Shown here: piece after piece, positions 36,496 to 44,853 of the stretch
How the letters are laid out: each line of letters opens with the position of its first letter
Position numbering within the stretch: position 1 is the first letter of the stretch
Assembly: GCF_965233615.1 (NCBI RefSeq)
Contig: NZ_OZ247495.1
DNA: 64,000 nucleotides
DNA from: Pelagibius sp028280305
Lineage (GTDB): Bacteria; Pseudomonadota; Alphaproteobacteria; Kiloniellales; Kiloniellaceae
Reading direction: 5' to 3' (one strand)
Position numbers and translations under genes: made by a program
Notes under the pieces: generated by a model
What the model saw: the letters and a program-made list of their open reading frames with translations, nothing else
What the model was told of the DNA's origin: nothing
Databases searched by the model: none

Positions 36496-36912
36496 ATGAC
36501 TGAAACCCTTCAGTGGCGCGAGCCCGGCAAAACCCTCAGCGACGGCAGCAGGTTCAAGGACTGGCGCAAGATCGAAGACAGCGGCACCTGGCATTGGCAG
36601 TACGACACCCATGAAATGACCTTCGCCATCTACGAGCACGACGGCCAGTACTGGAAGTTCTACCAGTTGCGCTGGGTGCCCGAGGGTGGCGACGGCTACG
36701 CCTACGGCTATGGCGGGCAGGCCTGCCGCGCGGTGCTGGTCTCTTACCGCCGCCGGACGCGCTCGCCTCATTCCAGCCGCCTGATGATGGCCGGCGACCT
36801 GGAATGGATTCGCACCTACGAGTTCGATGCGGCCCTGCATGAGGTTGTGAAGGCCGGCGAAGAGAACGCCAAGTACGGCGCGCCCTACGGCCCCAAACAG
36901 TCGGCGGCGTAA
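36496..36912 (+). CDS. Conserved-looking protein, unknown
   Basis: 138 residues, rich in Trp, Tyr and Arg (WHWQYDTHEMTFAIYEHDGQ; WKFYQLRWVPEGGDGYAYGY). No signal peptide or membrane segment, so it should be cytoplasmic. I do not recognise the family. AAAGGAAAAAC precedes the ATG. It lies between the AhpD-like gene and the SDR gene, with gaps of 35 and 5 bases, so it is very likely co-transcribed and tied to the same pathway. Confidence 0.78.
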   Translation: MTETLQWREPGKTLSDGSRFKDWRKIEDSGTWHWQYDTHEMTFAIYEHDGQYWKFYQLRWVPEGGDGYAYGYGGQACRAVLVSYRRRTRSPHSSRLMMAGDLEWIRTYEFDAALHEVVKAGEENAKYGAPYGPKQSAA

Positions 36913-36917
36913 GACAA

Positions 36918-37667
36918 ATGGAACCGGTGGCAAAGAAACCGCTCTGCCTCATCGTCGGAGTCGGCGACGCCACCGGCTCCGCCCTGGTCCGGCGCTTCGC
37001 CGCCGGCGGCTATCGCGTCGCGATGATCGCCCGAAACGCGCAGCGCCTTGCAGCACTGGCCGACAAAATCCCGGGTGCATGCGCCTATGCCTGCGATGTC
37101 GCGGACTTCGAGGCACTGAGAGAAACACTGGATCTGATCCGTACGGAAATGGGCGACCCCGGGGTGTTGGTCTACAATGCGGTCTCGGCGACTTTCAGGC
37201 GGTTCGACAAGGTGACGGTCGAGGACCTGGAGACCAACTTCCGGGTCAACACATCCGCGCTACTGGCACTCGTGCAGGACTTGTCGCCGGCGATGCGCAA
37301 GGCAGGGAAAGGCGCCATCCTGGTCACCGGCAACACGGCGGCCCTGCGCGGCGTGCCGACCTACGCCGCCTTCGCCCCGACCAAGGCGGCGCAGCGCATC
37401 CTCACCCAGTCCCTCGCCCGCGATCTGGGCCCCGAGGGCATTCACGTCGCCTACATCACCGTAGACGCCGCCATCGACGTGACCTGGTACGGCCCGGAGG
37501 CGCAGAAGCCCGCCTGGCTGAAGCCGCCGGATGATTGGCCGCACAGAAGAGCGGATTTCTTCGCACAGCCGGAAGCCATCGCCGACGAAGTCTTCCACGT
37601 CGGCCAGCAACATCGCTCGACCTGGTCTTTCGATCACATCATCCGGCCCTTTGCCGAAACCTGGTGA
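36918..37667 (+). CDS. SDR-family oxidoreductase-like protein with Phe in place of catalytic Tyr
   Basis: 249 residues with a Rossmann start (CLIVGVGDATGSALVRRFAA), DVAD, and a segment LVYNAVSATFRRF in place of the usual NNAG. At the catalytic site, TYAAFAPTKAAQRIL has Phe where YxxxK should have Tyr. The protein may therefore be catalytically altered or use another base. Its closest companion is another gene in this window (60257-60946) with the same change. Third gene of the AhpD-like operon. Substrate unknown. Confidence 0.85.
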   Translation: MEPVAKKPLCLIVGVGDATGSALVRRFAAGGYRVAMIARNAQRLAALADKIPGACAYACDVADFEALRETLDLIRTEMGDPGVLVYNAVSATFRRFDKVTVEDLETNFRVNTSALLALVQDLSPAMRKAGKGAILVTGNTAALRGVPTYAAFAPTKAAQRILTQSLARDLGPEGIHVAYITVDAAIDVTWYGPEAQKPAWLKPPDDWPHRRADFFAQPEAIADEVFHVGQQHRSTWSFDHIIRPFAETW

Positions 37668-37706
37668 CGCCGCAAAGAACACCTCACCAAGCCTGCGGAA
37701 AACGAC

Positions 37707-38444
37707 ATGCAACTCTCGCTCACCCCTTTTCTCCTCGCCGTTCAGATCGGCTTTCTTTTCATGCTGGCCTGGCGTTGTCTTCAGGCTGCGCCACAACCTA
37801 ATGCGACCGCGGCGGTCCATGCCCATCTCGGCTGGATCGCGCTCTACGGTGTCATCACCTCGATCCTGGGCGCGCGTGGAATCTTCGTGCGGGATGATCT
37901 CATGGCCTGGCTGCCCGGTCTCTGGCTGCAGATCATCACGGTGGCGGTCTGCGTCGTGCCGGTGCTGCTTTTCGCGCCGCTGCGCGGCGGCCTTCGCCGC
38001 GTCTTCGATGCCACACCCTGGCATTGGCTGGCCTATTTCCACGCCCTGCGGATTGCGGCGCTCGGTACCGCCTATAAGACCTACACCGGCGAATTTCCCG
38101 CCTACTTCGAATACCTGGTCGGTATTCCCGATCTGCTGTTCGGGCTTTCGGCCCTTTGGATCGCCGGGCGGGCCAAACGCGGCACCTTGACCGCGCGTGG
38201 CTTTCTGATGTGGAACCTGGTCGGCGCCCTGGTCATCGTGCCCGCCGCGCCGATCCTGTTGCAGCTCGGCCTGCCCGGACCGTTGCAGGTCTTCACCGGC
38301 CCGCCCGACGCCCGGGCCGTCTTCACCTATCCGATGTCGATTGCCCCGATGATCGGCGTGCCGCTCTTCGTTCTCGTCAATCTCTGGGCGGTCTGGCGCC
38401 TCTGGGAACGGCGGCGCGAGGCGCTTGCCGGGATCACGCGCTGA
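37707..38444 (+). CDS. Integral membrane protein, unknown
   Basis: 245 residues with about seven hydrophobic segments (FLLAVQIGFLFMLAW; IIPTVAVCVVPVLL-like region at about 75-90; GFLMWNLVGALVIVPAAPIL). A charged loop with AYKTYTGEFPAYFEYLVGIP lies in the middle. I do not recognise the family. Last gene of the AhpD-like operon, 39 bases after the SDR gene. Its 3' end overlaps the convergent ParA-type gene by 11 bases. Confidence 0.78.
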   Translation: MQLSLTPFLLAVQIGFLFMLAWRCLQAAPQPNATAAVHAHLGWIALYGVITSILGARGIFVRDDLMAWLPGLWLQIITVAVCVVPVLLFAPLRGGLRRVFDATPWHWLAYFHALRIAALGTAYKTYTGEFPAYFEYLVGIPDLLFGLSALWIAGRAKRGTLTARGFLMWNLVGALVIVPAAPILLQLGLPGPLQVFTGPPDARAVFTYPMSIAPMIGVPLFVLVNLWAVWRLWERRREALAGITR

Positions 38445-39069
38445 GGCGCAGAACTTCCTTGCCGAGGGCGCGGATTTCCTGGGCGGCGCGCCCGCTCGAC
38501 TGGAACTCGGTGACACCCAGGCCCTTCAGCATGGCGCCCGCGAAAGCCACCCGGTTGCCGATCCGGCTCTGGGCGACCTTCGCCCCGTAGTCCTTGATCT
38601 CGAAAAGCATCTCATCGGTCAGGTTGGCGCGCGGCGGCACCCGGTTCAGCACCAGCAGAACCGGCGACTTCTCCTTCGCCGCCATGTCCAGGATCGGCTC
38701 CGTCGCCCAGACATCCATGGGCGAGGGCTGAACCGGAATGATCACCAGGTGGGCCTGGCGCACCGCGATCTTGGCATCGGTCTCCGCATGGGGCGGCGAG
38801 TCGACGATGACGATGTCGTGGTCGCGCTTCAGGCTGTCGATCTCACCGGCCAGCTTCCAGCCCCCGACGCTGGAAACGGTCAGGCCCGAGTCCTCTCCGT
38901 TCAGCTCCTGGCGCAGGGCATGCCACATGGTGAGCGAGCGCTGCGGATCGATATCGGCAACCGCAACACGCTTCTTCGCCTGCGCATAGGCAACCGCAAG
39001 GTTAGCCGCCAGTGTCGTCTTGCCGGCGCCGCCTTTTTGCTGCGCCACGGTAAGAATCCGTGCGGCCAT
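38434..39069 (-). CDS. ParA/MinD-type ATPase
   Basis: About 211 residues from MAARILTV (ATG 39069; a start three codons earlier is also possible, and the frame runs back to 39195). Walker A is deviant-type VAQQKGGAGKTTLAANLA, with ADIDPQRSLTMW and DIVIVDSPPH following. It is shorter than true chromosome-partition ParA, and no parB is adjacent. It may position some cellular cargo. The exact role is not known. Confidence 0.86.
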   Translation of the reverse strand: MAARILTVAQQKGGAGKTTLAANLAVAYAQAKKRVAVADIDPQRSLTMWHALRQELNGEDSGLTVSSVGGWKLAGEIDSLKRDHDIVIVDSPPHAETDAKIAVRQAHLVIIPVQPSPMDVWATEPILDMAAKEKSPVLLVLNRVPPRANLTDEMLFEIKDYGAKVAQSRIGNRVAFAGAMLKGLGVTEFQSSGRAAQEIRALGKEVLRLSA

Positions 39070-39204
39070 GCTGCCCATCCGCTTTTTTGTTGATGTCGCC
39101 TCAGTTTGCACCTGCGAAATCACCAACACAAGTGGCAGAATTCTGCGCTTTTCCACAGAATTGGAGTCTTGACCAGACCACTCGGAGAGTCGCAAACTGT
39201 CTGC

Positions 39205-39349
39205 ACGTGGCCGGTAAACCGGTGACGATTTAGCCGCCGCAATGCCTGTGCGGTGACTCGGCAGGAGGTTCCCCTAAAACCGCGGTAGGAACCGATCCTG
39301 GACAGACGAGAGCAAAGGAACCGGGGCTCCAGGCCCCGGTTTCGTTTTG
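39205..39349 (+). ncRNA. Candidate structured small RNA with intrinsic terminator
   Basis: Between the ParA-type gene and tsaC lies a non-coding stretch with strong RNA structure on the plus strand. CAGGAGGTTCC (39262-39272) pairs with GGAACC (39288-39293) and TCCTG (39296-39300) through a 2-base bulge. AACCGGGGC (39319-39327) pairs with GCCCCGGTT (39333-39341) and runs into TCGTTTT, a rho-independent terminator. A weak TTGACC lies near 39168. I cannot match it to a named RNA family; the 5' end is a guess. Confidence 0.4.
39319..39349 (+). terminator. Intrinsic terminator upstream of tsaC
   Basis: A 9-bp GC-rich stem (AACCGGGGC/GCCCCGGTT) with a 5-base loop, followed by TCGTTTT. No annotated plus-strand gene precedes it closely, so it probably ends the candidate small RNA. 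Confidence 0.65.
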
Positions 39350-39391
39350 CGTGACCGGATGGCAGCGCCGTCAGGCAGGCCCAGGGTCTTC

Positions 39392-39421
39392 TCGCCGGGT
39401 ATCTTTTCGCCGGGTATCTTT
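39392..39421. repeat. 15-bp tandem duplication upstream of tsaC
   Basis: TCGCCGGGTATCTTT occurs twice in direct succession (39392-39406 and 39407-39421), 34 bases before the tsaC start. It could be chance slippage or a pair of binding sites. Confidence 0.7.
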
Positions 39422-39454
39422 TCATTATCGCCGGCATGACTAGACTGCGCCGCC

Positions 39455-40429
39455 ATGCAAAGCGGCAGCGAAACCAAAATACGCCCGGCCGAGGCGGCGA
39501 GCCTGCGTGAGGCGGCGGAGATCCTGCGAAGTGGCGGGCTGGTCGCCTTTCCGACGGAAACGGTCTACGGCCTGGGCGCCGATGCCACCGACGACGCGGC
39601 GGTGGCCGGTATCTTCGCCGCCAAAGACCGCCCGCGCTTCAATCCGCTGATCGTTCACTTCACCGACACGGCTGCGGCCGCCCGCGAGGTCGTCTTCGAC
39701 GCCCGCGCCGAAGCCGCGGCCGGGCGTTTCTGGCCCGGCCCCCTTACACTCGTGCTGCCCCGGCGGCACGACAGCCGCCTCTCCCTGCTCTGCAGCGCCG
39801 GTCTGGACACCCAGGCGGTCCGGGTACCCGCCCATACGCTGGCCCATGATCTGCTGGCCAAAACCGGCCGGCCCCTGGCCGCGCCCAGCGCCAACGCCTC
39901 CGGCCGCATCAGCCCGACCCGGGCCGCGCACGTCGCCGAATCCCTCGCTGGACGGGTGCCGCTGATTCTCGACGGCGGTGATTGCGCCGTCGGCCTCGAA
40001 TCCACGGTGCTGGATCTCTCGACGGAAAGACCGGCGATCCTGCGGCCCGGCGCGGTCACGGCAGAGGATCTAACCGATTTGCTCGGGCCCCTGACACCAC
40101 CACAGAGCAGCAGCGGCGCGGTGAAGGCGCCGGGTATGTTGAGCAGCCACTATGCGCCGACCAAGCCACTGCGCCTTCATGCCGAAAGCGCCGACGCAGA
40201 CGAGGCGCTTCTGGCCTTCGGGCCCGCCGCGCCGTCCGGCGCCGCCGTGACCGTGAACCTCAGTCCGTCGGGCGATCTTACCGAGGCCGCCGCCCGGCTG
40301 TTCAGCACCTTGCGGGAATTGGACGAGAGCGCCGCCGCCGGAATCGCCGCCATGACCATCCCGGAGCAGGGCCTGGGCATCGCCATCAACGACCGCCTGC
40401 GCCGCGCGGCAGCACCGCGCGAAGGCTAA
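39455..40429 (+). CDS. tsaC: Threonylcarbamoyl-AMP synthase (Sua5/YrdC type)
   Basis: Makes threonylcarbamoyl-AMP for the t6A modification of ANN-decoding tRNAs. 324 residues: the YrdC catalytic domain (AAEILRSGGLVAFPTETVYG, KDRPRFNPLIVH, PAHTLAHDLL, GRPLAAPSANASGRISPT), then SPGMLSSHYAP-like linker (KAPGMLSSHYAPTKPLRL), the hallmark of the long Sua5 form with a C-terminal Rossmann-like domain. It lies 45 bases before a flavin dehydrogenase gene on the same strand, probably one operon. Confidence 0.94.
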   Translation: MQSGSETKIRPAEAASLREAAEILRSGGLVAFPTETVYGLGADATDDAAVAGIFAAKDRPRFNPLIVHFTDTAAAAREVVFDARAEAAAGRFWPGPLTLVLPRRHDSRLSLLCSAGLDTQAVRVPAHTLAHDLLAKTGRPLAAPSANASGRISPTRAAHVAESLAGRVPLILDGGDCAVGLESTVLDLSTERPAILRPGAVTAEDLTDLLGPLTPPQSSSGAVKAPGMLSSHYAPTKPLRLHAESADADEALLAFGPAAPSGAAVTVNLSPSGDLTEAAARLFSTLRELDESAAAGIAAMTIPEQGLGIAINDRLRRAAAPREG

Positions 40430-40474
40430 GCGCTCCGAGCGGACTCGCCAGCGCCTGCCCGGCGGATTAAAATC

Positions 40475-41923
40475 ATGAACATGGATACCGTGAGCCCGAA
40501 GACCGCCGACTACGACGCCCTGCGCCGGGACCTGATTGCCTTGCTGGGCGAGAAGGGCGTGGTCGATGACAGTGAAACGCTGTCCCCCTTTCTGAAGGAT
40601 CAGCGCGGGCGCTACGAAGGGCAGACCCCCTTCATGATCCGCCCGGCCAATACCGAAGAAGTGTCGCGGGCCGTCGCGCTTTGTGCAGAGGCCGGCGTGC
40701 CGCTGGTACCCCAGGGCGGCAACACCGGCCTGGTCGCCGGCGCCGTGCCCTTCCCGGAAGACGGCGCGATCCTGATCAACCTCGGGCGCATGAACCGGGT
40801 GCGCAACCTCGATCCGACGGACTACAGCATCACGGTCGAGGCCGGCTGCATCCTGCAATCCGTTCAGCAGGCCGCCGAAGCGGTCGACCGGCTGTTCCCC
40901 CTGAGCCTCGGCGCCGAAGGCTCCTGTCAGATCGGCGGCAATCTTTCCACCAATGCCGGCGGCATCCATGTGCTGCGCTACGGCAACGCCCGCGATCTGG
41001 TGCTCGGCCTGGAGGTGGTGCTGCCGGACGGCCGCGTCTGGGACGGCCTGACCGCCCTGCGCAAGGACAACACCGGCTACGACCTGAAACATCTCTTCAT
41101 CGGCGGCGAAGGCACCCTGGGCATCATCACCGCGGCGACCCTGAAGCTGTTCCCCCGACCCAGAGAAACCGCCGTCGCTTTCATCGCGGTTGCCGGTCCC
41201 GCTGCCGCCGTCGACCTGCTGGCGCGCGCGCGAGAAGCCTCCGGCGACCGGGTCGCGGCTTTTGAACTGATCCCCCGTATCGGTCTCGACTTCGCGCTGC
41301 GTCACGTCAACGGGATCGAGGATCCGCTTGCGGAAAACCACGACTGGTACGTGCTGACCGAACTGGCCTCCGGCCAGGCCGACGGCAGCCTGCGCCCGGT
41401 GCTCGAAGACCTGCTCGCCGGGGCCTGCGAGGACGACTTGGTCATCGATGCCGCCTTGGCCGCCAACGAACGCCAGGCCGCCGCCTTCTGGCATATCCGC
41501 GAGGGCCTGGTCGAGGGACAGAAATTCGAGGGCGGATCGATCAAGCACGACGTCTCCGTGCCGGTCTCCAAGGTCCCGTCCTTTCTGGATCAGGCTTTGA
41601 CACTGGTGAAAGAGATGGTGCCGGGCATCCGTCCCGTGCCCTTCGGCCATCTGGGCGATGGCAATATCCACTTCAATCTCTCGCAGCCGGAGGACGCCGA
41701 CAGGGAGGCCTACCTCGGGCGTTGGGATGAAGTGAACCACGCGGTCCACAGCCTGGTGGTCGAAATGGGTGGTTCGATCTCAGCCGAGCACGGTATCGGC
41801 TTCATGAAAGTTGCCGAGAACACCCGCTTCAAGGCGCCTTTGGAGATCGAGATGATGCAGCGGGTGAAAGCGGCCCTCGATCCGAAAAACCTCATGAATC
41901 CAGGTAAGGTCGTTCCGCACTAG
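40475..41923 (+). CDS. FAD-linked D-2-hydroxyacid dehydrogenase (D2HGDH/GlcD-like)
   Basis: 482 residues of the FAD_binding_4 / FAD-oxidase C family. The flavin-binding part has VPLVPQGGNTGLVAGAVPF and GAEGSCQIGGNLSTNAGGIH; the C-terminal part has IKHDVSVPVSKVPSF, FGHLGDGNIHFNL and EHGIGFMK, with the metal-ligand His. The set fits D-2-hydroxyglutarate or D-lactate dehydrogenases. The stop codon, TAG at 41921-41923, uses a G from an adjoining IS5 element; before insertion it would have been TAA. Confidence 0.9.
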   Translation: MNMDTVSPKTADYDALRRDLIALLGEKGVVDDSETLSPFLKDQRGRYEGQTPFMIRPANTEEVSRAVALCAEAGVPLVPQGGNTGLVAGAVPFPEDGAILINLGRMNRVRNLDPTDYSITVEAGCILQSVQQAAEAVDRLFPLSLGAEGSCQIGGNLSTNAGGIHVLRYGNARDLVLGLEVVLPDGRVWDGLTALRKDNTGYDLKHLFIGGEGTLGIITAATLKLFPRPRETAVAFIAVAGPAAAVDLLARAREASGDRVAAFELIPRIGLDFALRHVNGIEDPLAENHDWYVLTELASGQADGSLRPVLEDLLAGACEDDLVIDAALAANERQAAAFWHIREGLVEGQKFEGGSIKHDVSVPVSKVPSFLDQALTLVKEMVPGIRPVPFGHLGDGNIHFNLSQPEDADREAYLGRWDEVNHAVHSLVVEMGGSISAEHGIGFMKVAENTRFKAPLEIEMMQRVKAALDPKNLMNPGKVVPH

Positions 41924-42552
41924 GTAGCGGACTCATAAGCTTCGCACCAGATTCTGACAGCGGCGATTTTGATGAAGGCGAGGAAGGCATGTGATGTCTT
42001 GTCGTATCGGGTTGCGATGCGCCGGAAGGATTTCTTGATACGGCCGATGAAGCGCTCGACCTTGTTGCGTTGACGATAGAGTTCCCGGTCGAATGGGATC
42101 GGTATCTTGCGGTCGGATTTGGAGGGGATCACCGCTTCCGCTCCCTTCTCCCAGATCAGGTTTCGAATGTGGTTGGCGTCGTATGCCTTGTCGGCCAGAA
42201 CAGCCTGTCCGGGTTGCAAGTCCCCCAGCAGAAGCGGCGCCACCGGCCCGTCATGGGCCTGTCCCGGCGTCAGGTGGACCTTCAACGGTAGCCCCCATTC
42301 ATTGACCAGAACGTGGATTTTTGTGGTCAGACCGCCACGTGAACGACCCATGCATCGTCGGGGATCGTTTTTTTGAGCGTGGCCCCGGCGTGATGCACGC
42401 GCACCGACGTGCCGTCGATCATCACCACATCGCCGTTGTGAGCATCCACCACCGCGTCCATGACCCGGTCCCAGACGCCGGCCCGGGTCCAGCGGCGGAA
42501 GCGGTTGTACACAGTGGTATAGGGGCCGTAGCGCCCGGGCAGGTCGCGCCAC
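41920..42552 (-). CDS. IS5-family transposase, frame B
   Basis: The downstream half, useful from about KNDPRRCMGRSRGGLTTKIH after the -1 slip. It holds the second catalytic Asp (AVLADKAYDANHIR) and the Glu in YRQRNKVERFIGRIK, ending EAYESAT. Its stop TAG (41920-41922) is not in the element: the TA is target sequence and the last base belongs to the host gene. The upstream part of this frame (from 42552 to about 42375) is not translated as such. Confidence 0.87.
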   Translation of the reverse strand: MARPARALRPLYHCVQPLPPLDPGRRLGPGHGRGGGCSQRRCGDDRRHVGARASRRGHAQKNDPRRCMGRSRGGLTTKIHVLVNEWGLPLKVHLTPGQAHDGPVAPLLLGDLQPGQAVLADKAYDANHIRNLIWEKGAEAVIPSKSDRKIPIPFDRELYRQRNKVERFIGRIKKSFRRIATRYDKTSHAFLAFIKIAAVRIWCEAYESAT

Positions 42553-42769
42553 GGACAGCCGGTGCGCAACACGTAGAAGATGCCATTCAGAACCTGCCGG
42601 TCATCGCGCCGCTGCACACCCCTCACCTTGTTCGGCAGAATCGGTTGGATGAACCGCCATTCCAGCTCCGTAAGATCATAGCGTGACATGCTCTCCTCCG
42701 AACGCCAAACCAGACCATCACAGAATCACAAACCGCTGATCTTGAAAATAGATTTATGAGTGCACTACC
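41923..42769 (-). mobile_element. IS5-family element (IS427-like)
   Basis: 847 bases with inverted repeats GGTAGCGGACTCATAA at 41923 and GGTAGTGCACTCATAA read inward from 42769, flanked by TA on both sides (41921-41922 and 42770-42771). It carries two overlapping frames joined by a slippery run of seven A. The element sits in the TA shared by the stop codons of two convergent host genes and leaves both proteins unchanged. Confidence 0.9.
42327..42689 (-). CDS. IS5-family transposase, frame A
   Basis: 120 residues starting MSRYDLTELEWRFIQPILPN, the classic IS5/IS427 start, with RTGCPWRDLP and the first catalytic Asp in VVMIDGTSVRVH. On its own it ends ten or so residues past ATLKKT. A run of seven A near 42370-42376 (read on the minus strand) lets ribosomes slip -1 so that frame B is joined on, giving the full enzyme. 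Confidence 0.9.
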   Translation of the reverse strand: MSRYDLTELEWRFIQPILPNKVRGVQRRDDRQVLNGIFYVLRTGCPWRDLPGRYGPYTTVYNRFRRWTRAGVWDRVMDAVVDAHNGDVVMIDGTSVRVHHAGATLKKTIPDDAWVVHVAV

Positions 42770-43695
42770 TAAACCGCAGAGCGCTTTGACCCGGCTGACC
42801 AGCTCGCCAGCACAATTCCGGCGAAAATCGCGGCAATGCCGAGGGCATGAAACCACTGCAGCCGCTCACCCAGGAAAATCACCGCCAGGCAGGCCGCGAA
42901 GACCGGAATCAGGTGCATGAAAAGCCCACCCTTGTTTGGCCCCAGAACCTCTATGCCGCGGTTGAATGCAAGGAAAGCCATGAGTGACGCGAAGACGACG
43001 ACATAGACGATGGTCATCGCCGATTCCGCGGTTACCGGCATGGGCCGGACCATCATGCTCTCCCAAAGGTAGGCCGGGAACAGCATGACGACCGCCATCA
43101 TCATGGTCACCGCGAGCAGGCTGTGAGGATGCAACCCCGCCGGCCGCCGTTTCACCAGTACGGTGTAGAGCGACCAGGTGACGACCGAGATCATCACGAT
43201 GAGATCGCCCCTGTTGAAGTCGAGCGCCAGGACCTGGCCGGGCTGGCCACGGGTGACGATGACGGCCACACCGATCAGCGAGACCGCCGTCGCCAGCACC
43301 AGACGTGATGTAATCCGCTCGCGGAAAAGGGCCCAGGACAGGATCGGCACCAGGACCGGACAGATCGCCACCAGAAGGGCGGCGTTGGTCGCCGTGGTGT
43401 AGTTGACCGAGAGATAGAGCGAGGTGTGGAACGCCGCCATGCCGAAGAAGGCCAGTGCCGCCAGGGTTTTCCAGTGCTGCCGGACCAGCGGCCAATCCCG
43501 CCGCAGGCGGGGCCAGACGAAAGGCAGAAAGAGACAACAGGCCAACAGCCAGCGCCAGAAGCTGAGACCAACCGGCGGGACCTCAGCATGCATCGCCCGG
43601 CCGATGATGATGTTGCCGCCCCAGCAGAGCGAGGCGAAGGCCAGCAAGCCGGCGGCAAAAAGCATGCTGCCCGCGGGCTTTGGCAAAACGGTCAT
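42769..43695 (-). CDS. EamA/DMT-family transporter
   Basis: 308 residues with ten predicted membrane helices in two EamA repeats (LLAFASLCWGGNIIIGRAM; second repeat from DLIVMISVVTWSLYTVL). A likely exporter of metabolites; substrate unknown. The C-terminal tail ends WSAGSKRSAV. Its stop codon overlaps the TA target copy of the IS5 element (42769-42771) and is intact. Before the insertion it overlapped the stop of the convergent dehydrogenase gene. Confidence 0.9.
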   Translation of the reverse strand: MTVLPKPAGSMLFAAGLLAFASLCWGGNIIIGRAMHAEVPPVGLSFWRWLLACCLFLPFVWPRLRRDWPLVRQHWKTLAALAFFGMAAFHTSLYLSVNYTTATNAALLVAICPVLVPILSWALFRERITSRLVLATAVSLIGVAVIVTRGQPGQVLALDFNRGDLIVMISVVTWSLYTVLVKRRPAGLHPHSLLAVTMMMAVVMLFPAYLWESMMVRPMPVTAESAMTIVYVVVFASLMAFLAFNRGIEVLGPNKGGLFMHLIPVFAACLAVIFLGERLQWFHALGIAAIFAGIVLASWSAGSKRSAV

Positions 43696-43905
43696 GATCT
43701 TCCCAGGTAGCGCAAGGACCGGGCGGCGCGACCGCTTACCTTTCGGAAGCGTCAGCCGACGGCGCTGCGGGGCTTGTACGGAGTGGTTTCAACAAGGGTA
43801 AAGAAAATCACCCGGAAAACCAATCCAAGTCCAGCCTTGTGCGGCAAAGGCTATGCGGCGCCCTCCTGCGCGCCGTCACAGCCTTCCCGCAGCGCAATCG
43901 GATTC

Positions 43906-44853
43906 CTACAGTGAGAGAACGAGATCGAAATAGACGCGATAGTCGAAGATCGAATCGTCCTTGTCGGTGATCGGGGTCTCGCCACCGAGTCCGATCTGAA
44001 CATTGTCGTTAAACTGATAGCGAAATCCGCCGCCAACCGTCACCGTGGTATCCCGGTCGTCACTGCCGAAGTTCAGGACATCCACGCCATCGAGATCCCC
44101 CAAGGCGCCGGTCAGGCGATTGCCATGGTCAATGGGCGTGAAGCCGTTGATTTCGATGAGAGGAAAGAAACCCGGGAGGACCTCATAATCGGCATGCGCC
44201 GAATAATGGACGATCGAGGTGTCGGCATCGCCGTCCAGGGCGATATTGGCGCCGAAGCTGGCCTGAAGGCCGAGATCGCCGAAGGTTGTCGCACCCGTCA
44301 CGAAGGGATTGAGGAAACCGTCGCCATCGCCTTGAAGTTCGATCCCGCTGGTTTCCAGATCATTGACCGGTATCTCATAACGCAGACCCAGCGTAAGGAG
44401 CGTTTCATCTTCCGGCTCGGAAATGAGCGCATACTTGAAGCCGAAGGCAATGTTCGCGAAGCCGCTCTCATCTTCCAGCACGTCGTCGAACTGGAAATCC
44501 GCATAACCGTCCTTGGTGGCGATGAAGCCGAGACGTTCGGTCAGGGCTACGCGAAGCTGAAGCGCCACAAGGTTGACGTCGCCGCCGCCGGTCACGAAGT
44601 CGTTCGGAAGCGCGTGATAGAAATAGATCGCCCGGGCTTCCGTCGTGATATAGGGCGTCTCGTTAAAGAGGGGGTTGGTCAGTGGCGGCACATAACGGCT
44701 GTGCCCGCCCTCGCCCAGGGAGCCCTCCAGATTCAGGCCAAAAGGCCTGAAGGGTTCTTCGGCCGCGGCTGTCTGGCCCGGTGCCGCGGCGGTAAGCAAC
44801 AGGGCCGACACTGCGGTCGCGCAGATCGCAGAGCCAAAAATCCCTTTGGTCAT
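43906..44853 (-). CDS. Outer-membrane beta-barrel-like protein, unknown
   Basis: 315 residues with a signal peptide (ICATAVSALLLTAAAPGQTA). The mature part alternates short polar and hydrophobic strands (VNLVALQLRVALTERLGFIA; TLLTLGLRYEIPV; TTVTVGGGFRYQFNDNVQIG) and ends with an aromatic-rich strand DYRVYFDLVLSL, as in outer-membrane barrels. I cannot assign a named family; a transporter-like porin or a structural barrel is possible. It stands alone, and the gaps on each side (43696-43905 and 44854-45141) hold no gene I can see. Confidence 0.7.
   Translation of the reverse strand: MTKGIFGSAICATAVSALLLTAAAPGQTAAAEEPFRPFGLNLEGSLGEGGHSRYVPPLTNPLFNETPYITTEARAIYFYHALPNDFVTGGGDVNLVALQLRVALTERLGFIATKDGYADFQFDDVLEDESGFANIAFGFKYALISEPEDETLLTLGLRYEIPVNDLETSGIELQGDGDGFLNPFVTGATTFGDLGLQASFGANIALDGDADTSIVHYSAHADYEVLPGFFPLIEINGFTPIDHGNRLTGALGDLDGVDVLNFGSDDRDTTVTVGGGFRYQFNDNVQIGLGGETPITDKDDSIFDYRVYFDLVLSL

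Noticed and set aside
38434..39069. ParA-type ATPase as part of a plasmid or chromosome partition locus with the ParB-like gene at 52075
   Set aside because: The genes are 13 kb apart, the ParB-like protein has no DNA-binding part, and no parS-like sites were noticed near either.
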